Below, one piece after another: positions 30,101 through 40,026 of a stretch of 64,000 bases of DNA. The stretch lies in the NCBI GenBank assembly GCA_009760855.2, contig WPIO01000155.1, positions 299,501-363,500 of the forward strand. The letters are read 5' to 3'. The notes beneath the pieces were generated by a model. It was given only the letters and a program-made list of their open reading frames with translations. It was not told the origin of the DNA and made no database searches. Position 1 is the stretch's first letter; every line of letters starts with the position of its first letter. The position numbers and the translations under genes are program-made. Source of the stretch: Cristatella mucedo (taxonomy: Eukaryota > Bryozoa > Phylactolaemata > Cristatellidae).

Positions 30101-32636
30101 CTGTCCAAAATTACAGTAGAGTAAGTCAGAGAACTAGTAGCCAATTATTAGGGAAAGCTACAATCTAAACAAAAAGCTCACCATAAAAGTAACATGTGGT
30201 GATATGGCAACATACCTCTAAGCGAAATTCCAGCAGCTTGCTAGTAAAACCAAGCTGGTGTTAACTGTTGGGCTTTCTATAGGCTAAGCAAGGCTAGAGT
30301 GAAAAGCATATCTTAGTCAGGGGGGGACAGTCCAAGAAATAAATAGAAAAGATGCAGCAACATAAAATGGCTGGTAAGAAATACTCTTGTATGCAGAAGA
30401 GACGATTTCGTCATTGGACACGAATCGTGTAACCGAGTTTCAGTCCAGCAGAGGCACTTATCACAACAGAGAGCTTGTATATTTCCTCGGAGGACTTGAG
30501 GGCACGAGGAGGCTGAAGCTGGTGCAGCTGGTAAGCTTGCTTGGTATGAAGGACCTGCATGCTAACTCTATGCATGTCACCCCTAACCATGTTATTCATG
30601 TTGTTACTAGCCATTCAATCGCGTTTCCCTTTGCAGCATATGTAAAGCGCCTAGAAAGTGATGGGGTTCTCTGAGTGCACTTTATCAAGTGTATTATTAT
30701 TATTATTAAGCCAAGGAGCAGCAGCAGTTCCAGGTCAATATAGGAATGATGCTTTACATCCACTCACCCAGAAGTGCCATCACAGATCCTTCTAAATAGC
30801 AAAAACGTGATCGAATTCCTTGGATTTGTTGACCATCTTAAGAGCTGTATTAATTACCAACTGCACAGGCCTAATTGCTTTTTTTCGGCAGGCTGGCCAT
30901 TATTGGGCTTCAGAGAGTAATCTTTTAGAGAACCAGATGAGATATTTAGCCAGCATTTGATGGTAAGTAGTCCATACACAGTGACAGGGCCTAGTGACTA
31001 TTGACGATGAGAGTGGTTTTCTAAATAAAAACCTGCAAATGCCAAGCAGTCGTCACCTGAAGATGCACGAAGTGACGAGCAGTCGATGAGGGCCACCCTA
31101 CGGTGCCTCCTAACGCTTGCAATTGCTTTGATTCAAGGTAATTGGCCGACATGGAGGACTGGATGTCAGCAACGCAGGCGAATCAGTTTATGAATTGCTA
31201 GAGTTGCATCAGAGGATAAAGCTTCTGGTTTTAGGCTGAGCCAACGGCGAACTAGCCGTGCACATGAACAGATCTTTTGACTCTCACTGCACCTTCCCTG
31301 TGATGACTTGCTACTGAGTAGTGAAGTCAACTCACAACAGCTTCTATAGTCTCTAAATGCCGCCAGAGGTCCCGATGCCTACTACTATCGATGCTTCCTA
31401 CTACAGGATGCCTCCTACTACTATCAATGCATCCTACTACAGGATGCCTTCCACTACAGGATGCCTCCTACTACTAACAATGCCTCCTACTACAGGATGC
31501 CTCCTACTACTATCAACGCCTCTTACTACAAAGTTAAAAAATACCAGCTTATTTAACAGCCTCTCTTGCATAGCAACAGACGACCCGACGGCTATCACCA
31601 TCCCTTGCAGCGGCGATAAAGGATGACACACCGCAGGATTCGAACCCACGACCTCGAGACCGAGGTCAGGAAAAGCAACTGCTTTACCTAGTGAGCCAGC
31701 ACGGCTCACTACAAGGTGCCTCCAACTACTATCGCTGCATCCTACTACTAGGTGCCCCCCACTACTATCGCTGCATCCTATCACAGGATGCCTCCTACTA
31801 CGATTTGGCTGACTTAGTTCAGGCTTACAAGCCGGCTACCCATATGAGATCCATAAGGGTAAAACAATCCAGCTATGTAGTGAGCTCCTTACAGATGTAG
31901 AGGGATCGTCCAGCTCAGGACTTCTATATCGACGACCTTACTAGGTTGAGTGGTGGCATTGAGTGGTTAGGAGGCTCCTTATCAGCATTCCAGCTGCTGG
32001 CAGCATCCAGGATGCTGATATCTTCGGGGCCGGCCATACGACGCGGCAGACGGCCCGTGCCGTCGTCACCGAGGTAGCACCGAAAGGCAAGCAGGGTTAC
32101 AAACAAATAGAAATCGTAGCTGACATAAGCAAAGCAAAGCGATTAAGTCTGTGACCACACTCCCCCCCCCCCCCGACACCTTAGCCTACCCTGTCCCCAT
32201 GCAGCTGCTGTCAGCATACCTCCTAGCTTTATTTGTACCAGGCGAACCCGGCCAATTCCTTCGACGCTACATTTACCTGACCCAACTTCAAGTGTACCTA
32301 CAACTAGCTTCATTCTAGAGAGACCCGAAAGCTAGCTTTATTTTTACATGATCCGATGCCATGCTTCATAGACTAGCAACGTTCTAGACGACGAGAACTG
32401 ACCCAATCTAGCGTTCGAGAATCAATATGTTATCTAAATATCCGAGGATAACGTGGGCCGTGTTCTAGGAGATGAAGAGGCAGCTCCAGCTCCTACCTCG
32501 TCATGGAGTGCCTAAAGCGATCCACATCGCCCAACCTCGTGCACATTCAGAAACAGGTGAACGTCTGTGGCTCTAAACTCTCTTGCAATAACAAGACCCA
32601 CACATCTCTCTCTGTCTCTCTCTGTCTCTCTCTCTC

Positions 32637-32691
<55 letters not shown>

Positions 32692-34241
32692 CTGTCTCTC
32701 TGTCTCCCTCTCTCTGTCTCCCTCTCTGTCTGTCTCTCTCTCTCTACCTCTCTCTGTCTCTCTCTCTCCCACTAAGGAGACTGACAGCAGCGACCATAGC
32801 ACCACTGCATAGCTGTAACTGCATCGAGTTGTCTGCAGCAGCTGGACACATTGCACCCTTGCACCTGCATGGTCAAGGTGGTACCTACCTTTTTTGTAAG
32901 CACAACCCTGACAATAGTGGGAGCCAGGCTGGTGAACTGTAGTCTTGCAAATTTTGCACTTCTCGAATTGCTTAATGTAAGGATTAAACCTACACGAAAA
33001 ATAAGGACTGAAGCACTGAAGCCAAGCCGCCGACATGACATGACACAATTAGACACGTCGGTCTAGGTACGTTGCATTTGCTGGAAAGAAAGTGCGTCAA
33101 TTGGTCAGTGATAAAATGTACAGTGCCAGCACACATTAGCAAACAAAGAACAACTCACATGGACCCAGCAAATGCTGTGAGGAGCAGGTGCATTTTTAGC
33201 TTCCTTTTAATGTCAAGTGGGGGGGGGGAGGATGTCGAAACGTCAGTCGGCAGCGAGTTCTGGGCTTTGAGAGCATACTCACTAAAGGCACTGTTTCCAA
33301 CAGAATTGAGGAACAGTTTGACCGACTTGAGTCAGAACAGAGGAGGTTGTGATAAACCTAATGCCTGGTTGAGAATTAGTAGCTCGAATAGTTAGATAAA
33401 AAGAATGAAGGAGCTTTACGTGAGTGTCAAAATACAACCTAGACTGCTAGATGGGAATCTGTGCATGTCAGTGAGTAGTGGTGCAATGGTACAATTAATA
33501 ATAATAAGAATAATGTATTTGCATAGCATCTTCTGAGAACAAAATCACTTTGCAGTTTGCATATACTGTAAAGAAAAAATGTGAATATGTTTAGTGATAG
33601 CATGCACAGCCTCAGCACTAATCAGCACACACAGGTCAATTTGCATGACGTTTTTCTACCTTTCCTCTGAAGCAAAGTGGACAAGATCAGAGAGTCCAGC
33701 CACAAAGTAAAACTCTCAAAAGTCTTCATTCCCTGTCCACCTTCAATATCGCCGTTAAAGGCTGCCCCTACAGATAGCACCTCATCTAAATTATTCCATG
33801 CATTTGTGACATCCCGTCTTGACTTCCGTAACTCACTACTTGCCGGTCTATCGGCCTGTGCAATCAGGTGCTTACTGTGGCTGACAAAGTCTGCAGCTAG
33901 GCTTGTCTGTCGTGAGCTTTGCAGTTGCCTCATCGCAACACTTCTTGCCGGCCTGCACAGCACCCAATCGAGCTGCGTAATGTCAAGGGTCTGTCATTCA
34001 CTTTTAGGTCCCTCCATTCTCTAGCTCCAGCATACCTTTTAGAACTACTCCCAAACCTGCCTAAGCATTGTACCATATGCTTCTCTGACTCAAATCCTTT
34101 AGCTATACCTCCAACTAACCTCCTATCATTTGGACACCTTCAATTGGTATGCTTCCAAAGCCTATAACTCACTTCCGACTGAGGTCAAGACATCCCCGAC
34201 ATTACGATATTAAAAAAGAAGCTACACAAGCACCTGTTTCT

Positions 34242-34282
<41 letters not shown>

Positions 34283-35710
34283 CTAAATTGGTGCATGCAT
34301 TTATGACATCCTGTCTCGACTTCTGTAACTCCCTGCTTGCTCGTCGACCGGCCAGTGCAATCAGGCGCTTACAACTGCTGTGAAACTCTGCAGCTAGGCT
34401 TGTCTGTCGCGAGCGTTGAAGTTGCCAAGTCACACCACTTCATGCCGACGTGCACTGGCTACCCGTCAAGCAACACATCGACTTCAAGGTTTAGTCGCTC
34501 ACTTCTAGGTCCCTTCATTCTCTGGCTTCAGCCAATCTATCAGATCTACTCCCCCACCAGGCTAAGCATCGTACCACCTGCTCTTCGGAATTCAACTGTC
34601 GCAATACAAAAAGAGGCTGTTTAAGCAGCTAGGATTATTATTATTATTATTACCTATACCTCGTACGAACCTCAAATCCTTTGGCGATCCTGCCTTTAGT
34701 TTGTATGCTCCAAAAGAATGGAACTCACTTCCTACTTGCATCACATCCCTAACCTAACCAAATTTAAAAAGAAACTAAAAACGCATCTATTCATTGCAGC
34801 ATTTAGTAGGCCCAAGTGATTCGTCCTTTACGTGCTTATAGATGCTGACACTGTGCATGCTGCCACTAACCACACTTGCATGCTGACCTTTATGTCACCC
34901 CTAGCCATGTTATGCTTGTTGAAATTGAGCATACTGCCATCAACCAGTCGATCATGCTTCCTTTGCAACAAATGTCAAGTGCCTAGAAAGAGATTTAGTT
35001 CTGAGGGCACAATATCAATATGATATAATTTCAACATATTACAATCCATATCTGAGGGCACTACATCATCTAGCTGTGCCTCCAGCCAGCCTTAAATCCC
35101 GTCGAGATGGTAATAATAAAAATAATAATAATACGTTTGTATAGCACCTTCAGAGCTCAATCGCTTTCTAAGCATTTTATATTTGCTACAAAGTAAGCAT
35201 GATCGAAGTGTCCCTCCAGTTCCTATGTTCCCAAGAGCGAGTAACTCACTACCAAGATTCATACCTAATCAGGCAATGGGCTTGCTATTCGACATGCATT
35301 AAGCGCCTCTTAGTTCATCTAGGCTTTGGGCACTGTCTTACTCTAAGCCCAGATTTTTCACGGTGTATCTCCGCCTTACCATTGTAATTGCCAAGCGTAA
35401 TAGACACTATATACATCATTTCTATTGAGACGATAGTCTCGAAGTTATGTAATGTAATGTAATGAAATATATATCCATCTGTAACTCAATAAAGAAACAA
35501 GACTATGCAGGATAGTTTTGTATAACGCACTCACAGCCCAAGTTACACCTGCACTTTGTTCCTTCCCAGCCTTCTAGTACTTTCTCAAATTGAGAGAGCC
35601 GAGAAGACCAACCCAACACCTAGCATCAGGGTACCACACAGTGTGTGCTAGTACACACGTTTGTGACATCCAGTCTACCTTCGTTTTACTTTTTCCCTCA
35701 GACTCCCTCT

Positions 35711-35748
<38 letters not shown>

Positions 35749-38622
35749 AGTCCTCTGCCTACTTAATATGATGCTTACTGATTGAATTCATTTGTACAGC
35801 ACCCTAAGAGAACTTTATCTCTCTTTATATATGTCACGGGTCTCGAGCCAACGACCTCGGTCATCAAATACATTCACATTGACCTTGATTCGAGGCAAAC
35901 ACCTTAACCACTGTGTCAAACAAGCCTATACACATGAACAACAGCTTTCAGCAATACACAGCCAAGCAGTGATGAAATCCAAAGACTAGCGCACGGCCAG
36001 TCCCAAATGAAATCTCTTGTTGTGAACAAGGGTCACTGTGTGGGGGTGGGGGAGGAGGAGGCCGAACACCAGACGTAGGAGCAGACGATTAGACCAAGTT
36101 ATGAGCATTTGACCACCACACGTGTGTGCATGCACAGGCAATAAAAGCTACTATTGACTGCCTGTTAGCTAAACCCACAAACTGCATGGGTCCACATGCA
36201 GGCCACTTGGAAGGATGCTCACCGGTTTTTGGAGATCGTCAGGGCTTTGTTCTCTCCGACTGTTCTGCCTCCACCTTCTGCAAAAGAATGCACGACATAT
36301 ATCACTTAATGTTTAATACCAATGCGGTTGGTGTGCAAACATGTACGCCCAAGTAAGCATGCATGCTTGCTTACGGTCGTGCACACACGTGCTTGCCACA
36401 AGGTGTGCAGACGAATGCACTGGCGCTCATACAGGCACATGATGGATCAAGCGCTGGCAGCAGCTGAAAGCAGCAAGGACTTCGTTCTAGCCACGAATCT
36501 ATAGCTCTCAAGTGCAGGCAGTGCTAGGGAGCACCAGCGCTTCGCATGCATATTCATAATATCGGCTCCGAGAGGCGTGGCCACGAGCAGGAGCATGGAT
36601 GAGTGGTGCAGCAGCACGATGTCCTTCTGCCTATGGTAATGCCACTGGCGGTGCTGCCTAGAGTGGCTGCTGCTGTGCTGCACTAGCACAGGGGGGCTCA
36701 CCGGTTGTGTTGCGGGCTCCGGTCTTCCATGGGTCCGGGGTGATCACCTTACCCAGTTTGCTTTGGCCTACAAGGGATTCGAACTAAACAGGTGGTAGCT
36801 GGCATACAAAGTACGCCTAGGATAGAAAAAGAGTGATTCCCAGTATTTTCAGCTTTTTTTTAAAGCAACAACTCCATAGTATCAAGGCAAAAGCCACAAA
36901 ACCCAACAAGTTCACAGGAATGTAGTAATTAAAATAATAATAACACACTTGATAAAGCGCCCTCGGAGAACTCTATCTCTTTCTAGGCGCTTTACATTTG
37001 CAGCAACGGAAGTAGTGGGGTTGGGTATATGGCTGAGACAGACAAACCCACACGTGAATGATACAGCTGCCGCAGCACGCACAGGCACTGCATTGCTTAC
37101 GAGGCGTGCCGGAGGGGGAATTGAAGGAAACAACCTGATGACCCCGGAGGCACTAGCAGCCTACACAAGCGAAAAGCATTCAAAGAGCTTGGCAACAATA
37201 GTAGCTGCAGGTAAGAAACTTTTAGCTAGCGAGGTTAGACAGACAGACATAAGCATATCCTCCATAGGGCAGAAAGTGCTAATAGCAGCTCGACGCCAAT
37301 CAGAACTTATCAAATTCCATCCACACTTTTCGACTAGCATACCTCAGGAAGGACCTTGACTTTTTGCTTTCGCACAACAGCCAGCCCACTTCGTCCACGG
37401 GTATGGCGGCATGAATGATCTAAAGTGTGGTGCAGGATCGAAATGCGATGTGATGTATCTACGTCTGTAACTCCACAAAGCAAGGAGGGCAGGAGGGCAG
37501 CTAAGGAAGTGAGTACCGTGGAAGTTGCAGCTCCTCAGGTCCTCTGGAAACTATGTGCCGCAGTAGGCAGCAGGAGACTGGATGTCGTTGCCTACGAATT
37601 GCAGGATAAAGTGCCACAGTCTGGGACCCGCAGAGCAAAAGCTTCTGTCGCCAACTGTCTTTAAGCGGATGAATGGAATGGCTAATGTATTGTCACAGAG
37701 GACCTGATGGCACGAGGAGACTGAAACTGGCGCAGCAGCTCAGCTAGGCATGAAAGAGACAAGCGGTGGCGAGCCTTGAAAGCGAGCGCAAGAACTGTGT
37801 GTACTCAGCATCCGTCGATAAAGCGGAAGCCATCAAAGCTCCTTCAGCAAAGAAGACACGCAGTCAAACCTCTGGGATCGTCAAGGCAACGGCAGAGGCG
37901 GATGCCGAGACCCACAGCCGATCAACCACAGCCGGCACTGCCCTTGCCCGAAGCAACAGCCGAAAGCTGGGCGCGGCAGCGCTGCATGGCAACTGGTACT
38001 GGAGCCCGTTCGGGAGGCTGCGGAAATTCAAGCCCGGGTCAGCGGGCGCACCAGCCGAAGGCAAGCGAATGAGCCGGAGAACAGCGGCACGCAATAGGCC
38101 AGCGGTTGGGACGTTCGGCTCGACGCTAAGCTCGCTTATCTAACGCCGGACGCGCGGAAGGAGCTAGGGTCACAGGTCCGCCCACATCCGCTAGCGTACG
38201 TTAGGCGGGAGAGTCACCGGCACGCACGCGCGGTATGTAAAGAGAAGACTGGCAACCCTCGGAATGCAGGTGCGAACGGCAACGGTCGGAAGTTGGGGCT
38301 TCGGGTGTTCTTGGCGTCAACGACGCGCGATTCTCCCAGATACGTAAGAAGTTTCTCTCGAAACGGTCGCTTAATGTTCAAAAGATGTAAGCTTGAATAC
38401 GACGACGTTCAGGGCGTGGATATTGCGTCTGCGTTATCGAGCAATCATGGAACTGCCAACCCGTACAGAGCGCGCATCGCGGGAGCTACTAGCTAAACCA
38501 AACCAAATGCGAAACACGAAAAGACAGCTGCAGCGACAGCGAGTGAGGATTTCTTTTTCGCTAATAAGCCATTTTTGCTGCTGCTGCACGAGAAATAGCT
38601 ACTTACATGCCTCACAGACCAT
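30036..38622 (-). CDS. CRIPT: CRIPT, five-exon gene
   Basis: CRIPT is a small zinc-binding protein first described as a ligand of the third PDZ domain of PSD-95 and also reported in the minor spliceosome. The exons on minus are 38622-38607, 36767-36702, 36277-36223, 32989-32889 and 30100-30036. All introns are GT-AG, phases match at every junction, and the sum is 303 nt, or 100 residues plus stop; the human protein has 101. Cysteines form four CxxC pairs at about 3/6, 57/60, 72/75 and 82/85. Conserved blocks include KLGKVITPDPWK, GARNTTE, NKALT, HQPGSHYCQGCAYKKG and ICAMCGKK, and the C-terminus is QTSV. The start context is strong (A at -3, G at +4). Introns of about 1.8, 0.4, 3.2 and 2.8 kb are full of LINE and SINE copies. 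Identity is very secure; expression is not shown by sequence. Confidence 0.95.
30485..30552 (-). mobile_element. L2-B fragment, antisense, in CRIPT intron 4
   Basis: GAGGACTTGAGGGCACGAGG and the following CTGAAGCTGGTGCAGC match the antisense L2-B coding region at 63300-63350. It directly abuts a plus-strand L2-A tail. Confidence 0.6.
30553..30708 (+). mobile_element. L2-A LINE 3' end in CRIPT intron 4
   Basis: A short 5'-truncated copy: part of the 3' UTR (CATGTCACCCCTAACCATGT), GCATATGTAAAGCGCCTAG, and ATT repeats. Confidence 0.9.
30709..31369. other. CRIPT intron 4, unassigned
   Basis: Intronic single-copy sequence on the CRIPT template. No repeat or exon was recognised. Confidence 0.5.
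31370..31805. repeat. About 36-bp minisatellite split by a SINE2
   Basis: Alternating units TCCTACTACTATCAATGCA and TCCTACTACAGGATGCC occupy 31370-31533 and resume at 31708-31805. The SINE2 at 31534-31707 lies between them, flanked by ACTACAAAG and ACTACAAGG, a probable target-site duplication. The array lies in CRIPT intron 4; frames through it are artefacts. Confidence 0.9.
31534..31707 (-). mobile_element. SINE2 inserted in a minisatellite
   Basis: On minus the head ends with GTCGTGGGTTCGAATCCTGC, the body has GATGGTGATAGCCGTCGGG, and the tail GAGAGGCTGTTAAATAAGC. The flanking near-identical ACTACAARG at 31525-31533 and 31708-31716 supports target-primed insertion after the array formed. 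Confidence 0.85.
31806..32604. other. CRIPT intron 4, unassigned
   Basis: Single-copy intronic sequence with a run of twelve C at about 32163. No exon recognised. Confidence 0.5.
32605..32770. repeat. CT / CTGT-rich microsatellite
   Basis: TCTCTCTGTCTC repeats of about 165 bases. On the minus strand it lies about 120 bases downstream of the CRIPT exon 4 donor. Confidence 0.93.
32889..32989 (-). CDS. CRIPT: CRIPT exon 4
   Basis: 101 nt from TTTTTCGTGTAG/G to AAAG/GTAGGT. It encodes FNPYIKQFEKCKICKTTV and HQPGSHYCQGCAYKK, with two CxxC pairs. It is the most conserved exon and sits between a CT-rich tract and an antisense L2-A copy. Confidence 0.95.
33055..33450 (-). mobile_element. L2-A LINE, antisense, in CRIPT intron 3
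   Basis: The tail remnant (ACGTTGCATTTGCTGGAAAG), the 3' UTR and the decayed end of the reverse-transcriptase ORF are recognisable to about 33450. A run of G near 33222 marks expansion within it. Confidence 0.75.
33494..33645 (-). mobile_element. L2-A tail and 3' UTR, antisense
   Basis: AATAATAATAAGAATAATGT, a degraded hairpin region and GATAGCATGCACAGCCTCAGC. A second, shorter antisense copy next to the one at 33055. Confidence 0.7.
33755..34243 (+). mobile_element. L2-A LINE body lacking its 3' end
   Basis: Encodes remnants of FHAFVTSRLDFRNSLLAGL, ARLVCREL, LHSLAPAYLLELL and KSFG-like residues with frameshifts. It stops where a GA repeat begins at 34243, before the 3' UTR, so its terminus was lost or replaced. 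Confidence 0.8.
34243..34280. repeat. (GA)n microsatellite between two L2-A bodies
   Basis: Pure GA of about 38 bases joining two L2-A bodies in the same orientation. Confidence 0.95.
34281..35040 (+). mobile_element. L2-A LINE interrupted by a SINE2 tail
   Basis: It begins at almost the same ORF point as the copy at 33755 (KLVHAF-like) and runs to about 34604. It is interrupted by SINE2 tail sequence at 34605-34655 and resumes with CCTATACCTCGTACGAACC through the 3' UTR and a degraded tail. Many frame breaks are present. Confidence 0.8.
34605..34655 (+). mobile_element. 5'-truncated SINE2 tail inside L2-A
   Basis: CAATACAAAAAGAGGCTGTT then TAAGCAGCTAGGATT repeats match the SINE2 tail. The host L2-A sequence is contiguous on both sides, so this is an insertion of about 50 bases. 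Confidence 0.6.
35105..35205 (-). mobile_element. L2-A tail, antisense
   Basis: TAATAATAAAAATAATAATA followed by GTATAGCACCTTCAGAGC and TAAGCATTTTATATTTGC, a weathered terminus of about 100 bases. Confidence 0.7.
35206..35444. other. CRIPT intron 3, unassigned
   Basis: Single-copy intronic sequence; no exon or repeat family recognised. Confidence 0.5.
35445..35550 (-). mobile_element. L2-B tail, antisense
   Basis: TTATGTAATGTAATGTAATG repeats, then the complement of the L2-B end (CTGTAACTCAATAAAG ... AGTTTTGTATAACGCACTC). Strongly 5'-truncated. Confidence 0.75.
35705..35748. repeat. (CT)n microsatellite
   Basis: CTCCCTCTCTCT tract of about 44 bases in CRIPT intron 3. Confidence 0.9.
35782..35930 (-). 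mobile_element. SINE1, diverged, in CRIPT intron 3
   Basis: The tail complement (ATTCATTTGTACAGCACCCT) and head (TTGACACAGTGGTTAAGG on minus) are clear. The middle carries an insertion-like expansion. Confidence 0.7.
36223..36277 (-). CDS. CRIPT: CRIPT exon 3
   Basis: 55 nt from TTCTTTTGCAG/AA to AACCG/GTGAGC. It encodes EGGGRTVGENKALTISKN and two bases of an Arg codon, matching the family's ESGGRKLNENKALT region. Confidence 0.93.
36702..36767 (-). CDS. CRIPT: CRIPT exon 2
   Basis: 66 nt from TTGTAG/GC to ACCG/GTGAGC. It completes Cys6 and encodes QSKLGKVITPDPWKTGARN followed by TT and the first base of a Glu codon. This stretch can be mistaken for a tRNA-like sequence because of GTTCGAATCCC just upstream, but the protein match settles it. 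Confidence 0.93.
36925..37010 (-). mobile_element. L2-A tail only, in CRIPT intron 1
   Basis: ACACTTGATAAAGCGCCCTC through GGCGCTTTACATTTGCAGCA: about 85 bases of the terminus, one of several tail-only insertions. Confidence 0.85.
37011..37424. other. CRIPT intron 1, unassigned
   Basis: A plus-strand frame starting in the L2-A tail stays open to 37359 (LMTPEALAAYTSEKHSKSLA). It crosses a GTAAGA donor-like site at 37207. It is antisense to CRIPT and not recognised; a transposon remnant is possible. Confidence 0.3.
37425..37800 (-). mobile_element. L2-B LINE 3' part, antisense, in CRIPT intron 1
   Basis: Contains the L2-B end, with a deletion in the terminal region (ACTCCACAAAGCAAGG), and about 250 bases of the decayed reverse-transcriptase ORF end (complement of LKTVGDRSF-like and LHALRSC-like residues). 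Confidence 0.75.
37801..38606. other. CpG-rich part of CRIPT intron 1
   Basis: CpG is dense from about 37860 to 38300, just inside the gene, as in an intron-1 promoter or CpG-rich regulatory region. Open frames on plus are attributed to composition. Confidence 0.4.
38607..38622 (-). CDS. CRIPT: CRIPT exon 1 (coding part)
   Basis: ATG at 38622-38620 begins MVCEA plus one base of the next cysteine codon, then GTAAGT at 38606-38601. C3 and C6 of the first CxxC pair are split over this intron. The leader on the minus strand continues to the right of 38622. Confidence 0.9.
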
Positions 38623-39195
38623 TCTGCGGTTCGCAGCTAGGGCAAGTACGTCAGCCAAAGCAGAATGTGACAGCGAACCCACTAGCAGCAGCTTCTCTCG
38701 GGGGGATAATCGCTAGCGTAATGACTTCCGATTATTGTTGTGGACTGCTGTCGCATCCTGATTGTCGCACGTGCGAGTGAGGTCGTGCCTGTAAATGAGG
38801 CTTGAATTCCTGCCGGTAGCGCTCCCGGAATTACTGGACAAATATCTTGAGACTGCGGTGTGAGCACTCGCTAGAGCGAGATGGAAATATGCCGAGTAAT
38901 GCATTTGTACACTTGAAAGCAGCGCCTGCAAAGGGGAGTCGCGTGACAAACTGCGAGTGCCGCGCCGGTAACTCCCAGACCGGGATAATTCATGGACCAC
39001 GGCTTTTTTTAAGCTGTCATTCGTGTTTTTAGCGGGGCGACGGATGATACCAGGTGACGCCGGCGGCCCGAATAGATTTGTAACCACGCAAGGGTTAAGC
39101 AATATTGTAGCACATCGCCTGCCTGGCTCAACAGCCATAGCATCCTGCTCCCCGCAGGAGTGGTTGATTGATGTCGGCTGGCCTGTCAACCCTAT
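38623..39195 (-). promoter_or_regulatory. CRIPT 5' leader and promoter region
   Basis: On the minus strand this precedes the CRIPT ATG. The start context is GCAGAATGG. No TATA box was identified. The minus open frame at 38713-39267 is not recognisable and is not called a gene. Confidence 0.4.
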
Positions 39196-39737
39196 TGTCA
39201 CGGCCAGTTTTTCAAGGGTAGGGCGCCGCGGGCGGAAGGTCGCCGCCACGGGTAGCCAGCCGACCATGGTGGGACTGGGTGGCTAGTATGCAATCCACGA
39301 CCGCAATTGAAGAAAAGGGGAGAGCCAACATCCGGAGAATTCGGTGGACCCCACCGAATACGGTCGTATAGCGCCCGTTCTCGAATTTTGTGTTTTGTGT
39401 GTGTGCGCACATAGTCCGGCATAGGGATCTGCCGATGCGAACTAGGAAGTAGTTTGGTGTAGTTTGTGTTCCCGTCTTCACGGTGGAAGCGGAGCCATAG
39501 GGTCTAGGCTCCGGTTAGGGCTCCTCCATCTTACTTGGGTCGTTCCCCACCGTCGACTTAGGTACCGCTCCGCAAGAGTGCTAGTGCTGTTGAGAGCGTG
39601 TGAGGAGTATGGAGATAAAACCGAGCTAGACGCGAAGCGACTTTGTGCACTGGCGAATAAAGCTCAGTAAAATCCCTAATTTGTGTTGCTCGCTTTCCAA
39701 TTCGCGCAGCGGACTCACGACCCCTTTAGTAACGGTA
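39196..39737 (+). mobile_element. Possible solo LTR
   Basis: The segment begins TGTCACGGCC and has AATAAA at about 39656, followed by a short pyrimidine- and CpG-rich U5-like part ending CCCCTTTAGTAACG. The layout resembles Gypsy-type LTRs. No second LTR, primer-binding site or clear target-site duplication was found, so it remains a guess. Confidence 0.3.
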
Positions 39738-39861
39738 TGTAGGTCAGCGCCAAAAACGCTCCTTTCGTGGCGGCCTGCTTATTTCGCGTAGGCATGCACC
39801 GAACGGCATCAGGTGGTAGGTTACGCCGCTCGGTAAGCGGCAGGTTACGCCTACTCCGCCG

Positions 39862-40022
39862 AGCCGATTTAACAGCCTCCTTTGTATAGTGGCGTAAGAG
39901 CCTCTACGGCTATCACCACCGATTGCAGTTGGAAATATCGAATCGCCCACTGCAGGACTTGAATCTACAACTTCGGTCGTGAAGAGCAAGCACCGTACCT
40001 CCAGGGCTATCGAGCCCGAGAC
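39862..40022 (-). mobile_element. SINE2
   Basis: On minus: CGGGCTCGATAGCCCTGGAG, GTAGATTCAAGTCCTGC, the GGTGGTGATAGCCGTAGAGG body and CACTATACAAAGGAGGCTGT tail. It directly abuts the L2-A copy at 40027. Confidence 0.8.
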
Positions 40023-40026
40023 CTCA

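Noticed and set aside
36690-36790. tRNA-like or SINE-like sequence because of GTTCGAATCCC on the minus strand
   Set aside because: The stretch is CRIPT exon 2 and its acceptor; the protein match and matching phases are decisive.
38713-39267. 184-codon minus-strand frame upstream of CRIPT
   Set aside because: No recognisable domain, competing open frames, and overlap with a possible LTR and the CRIPT leader.
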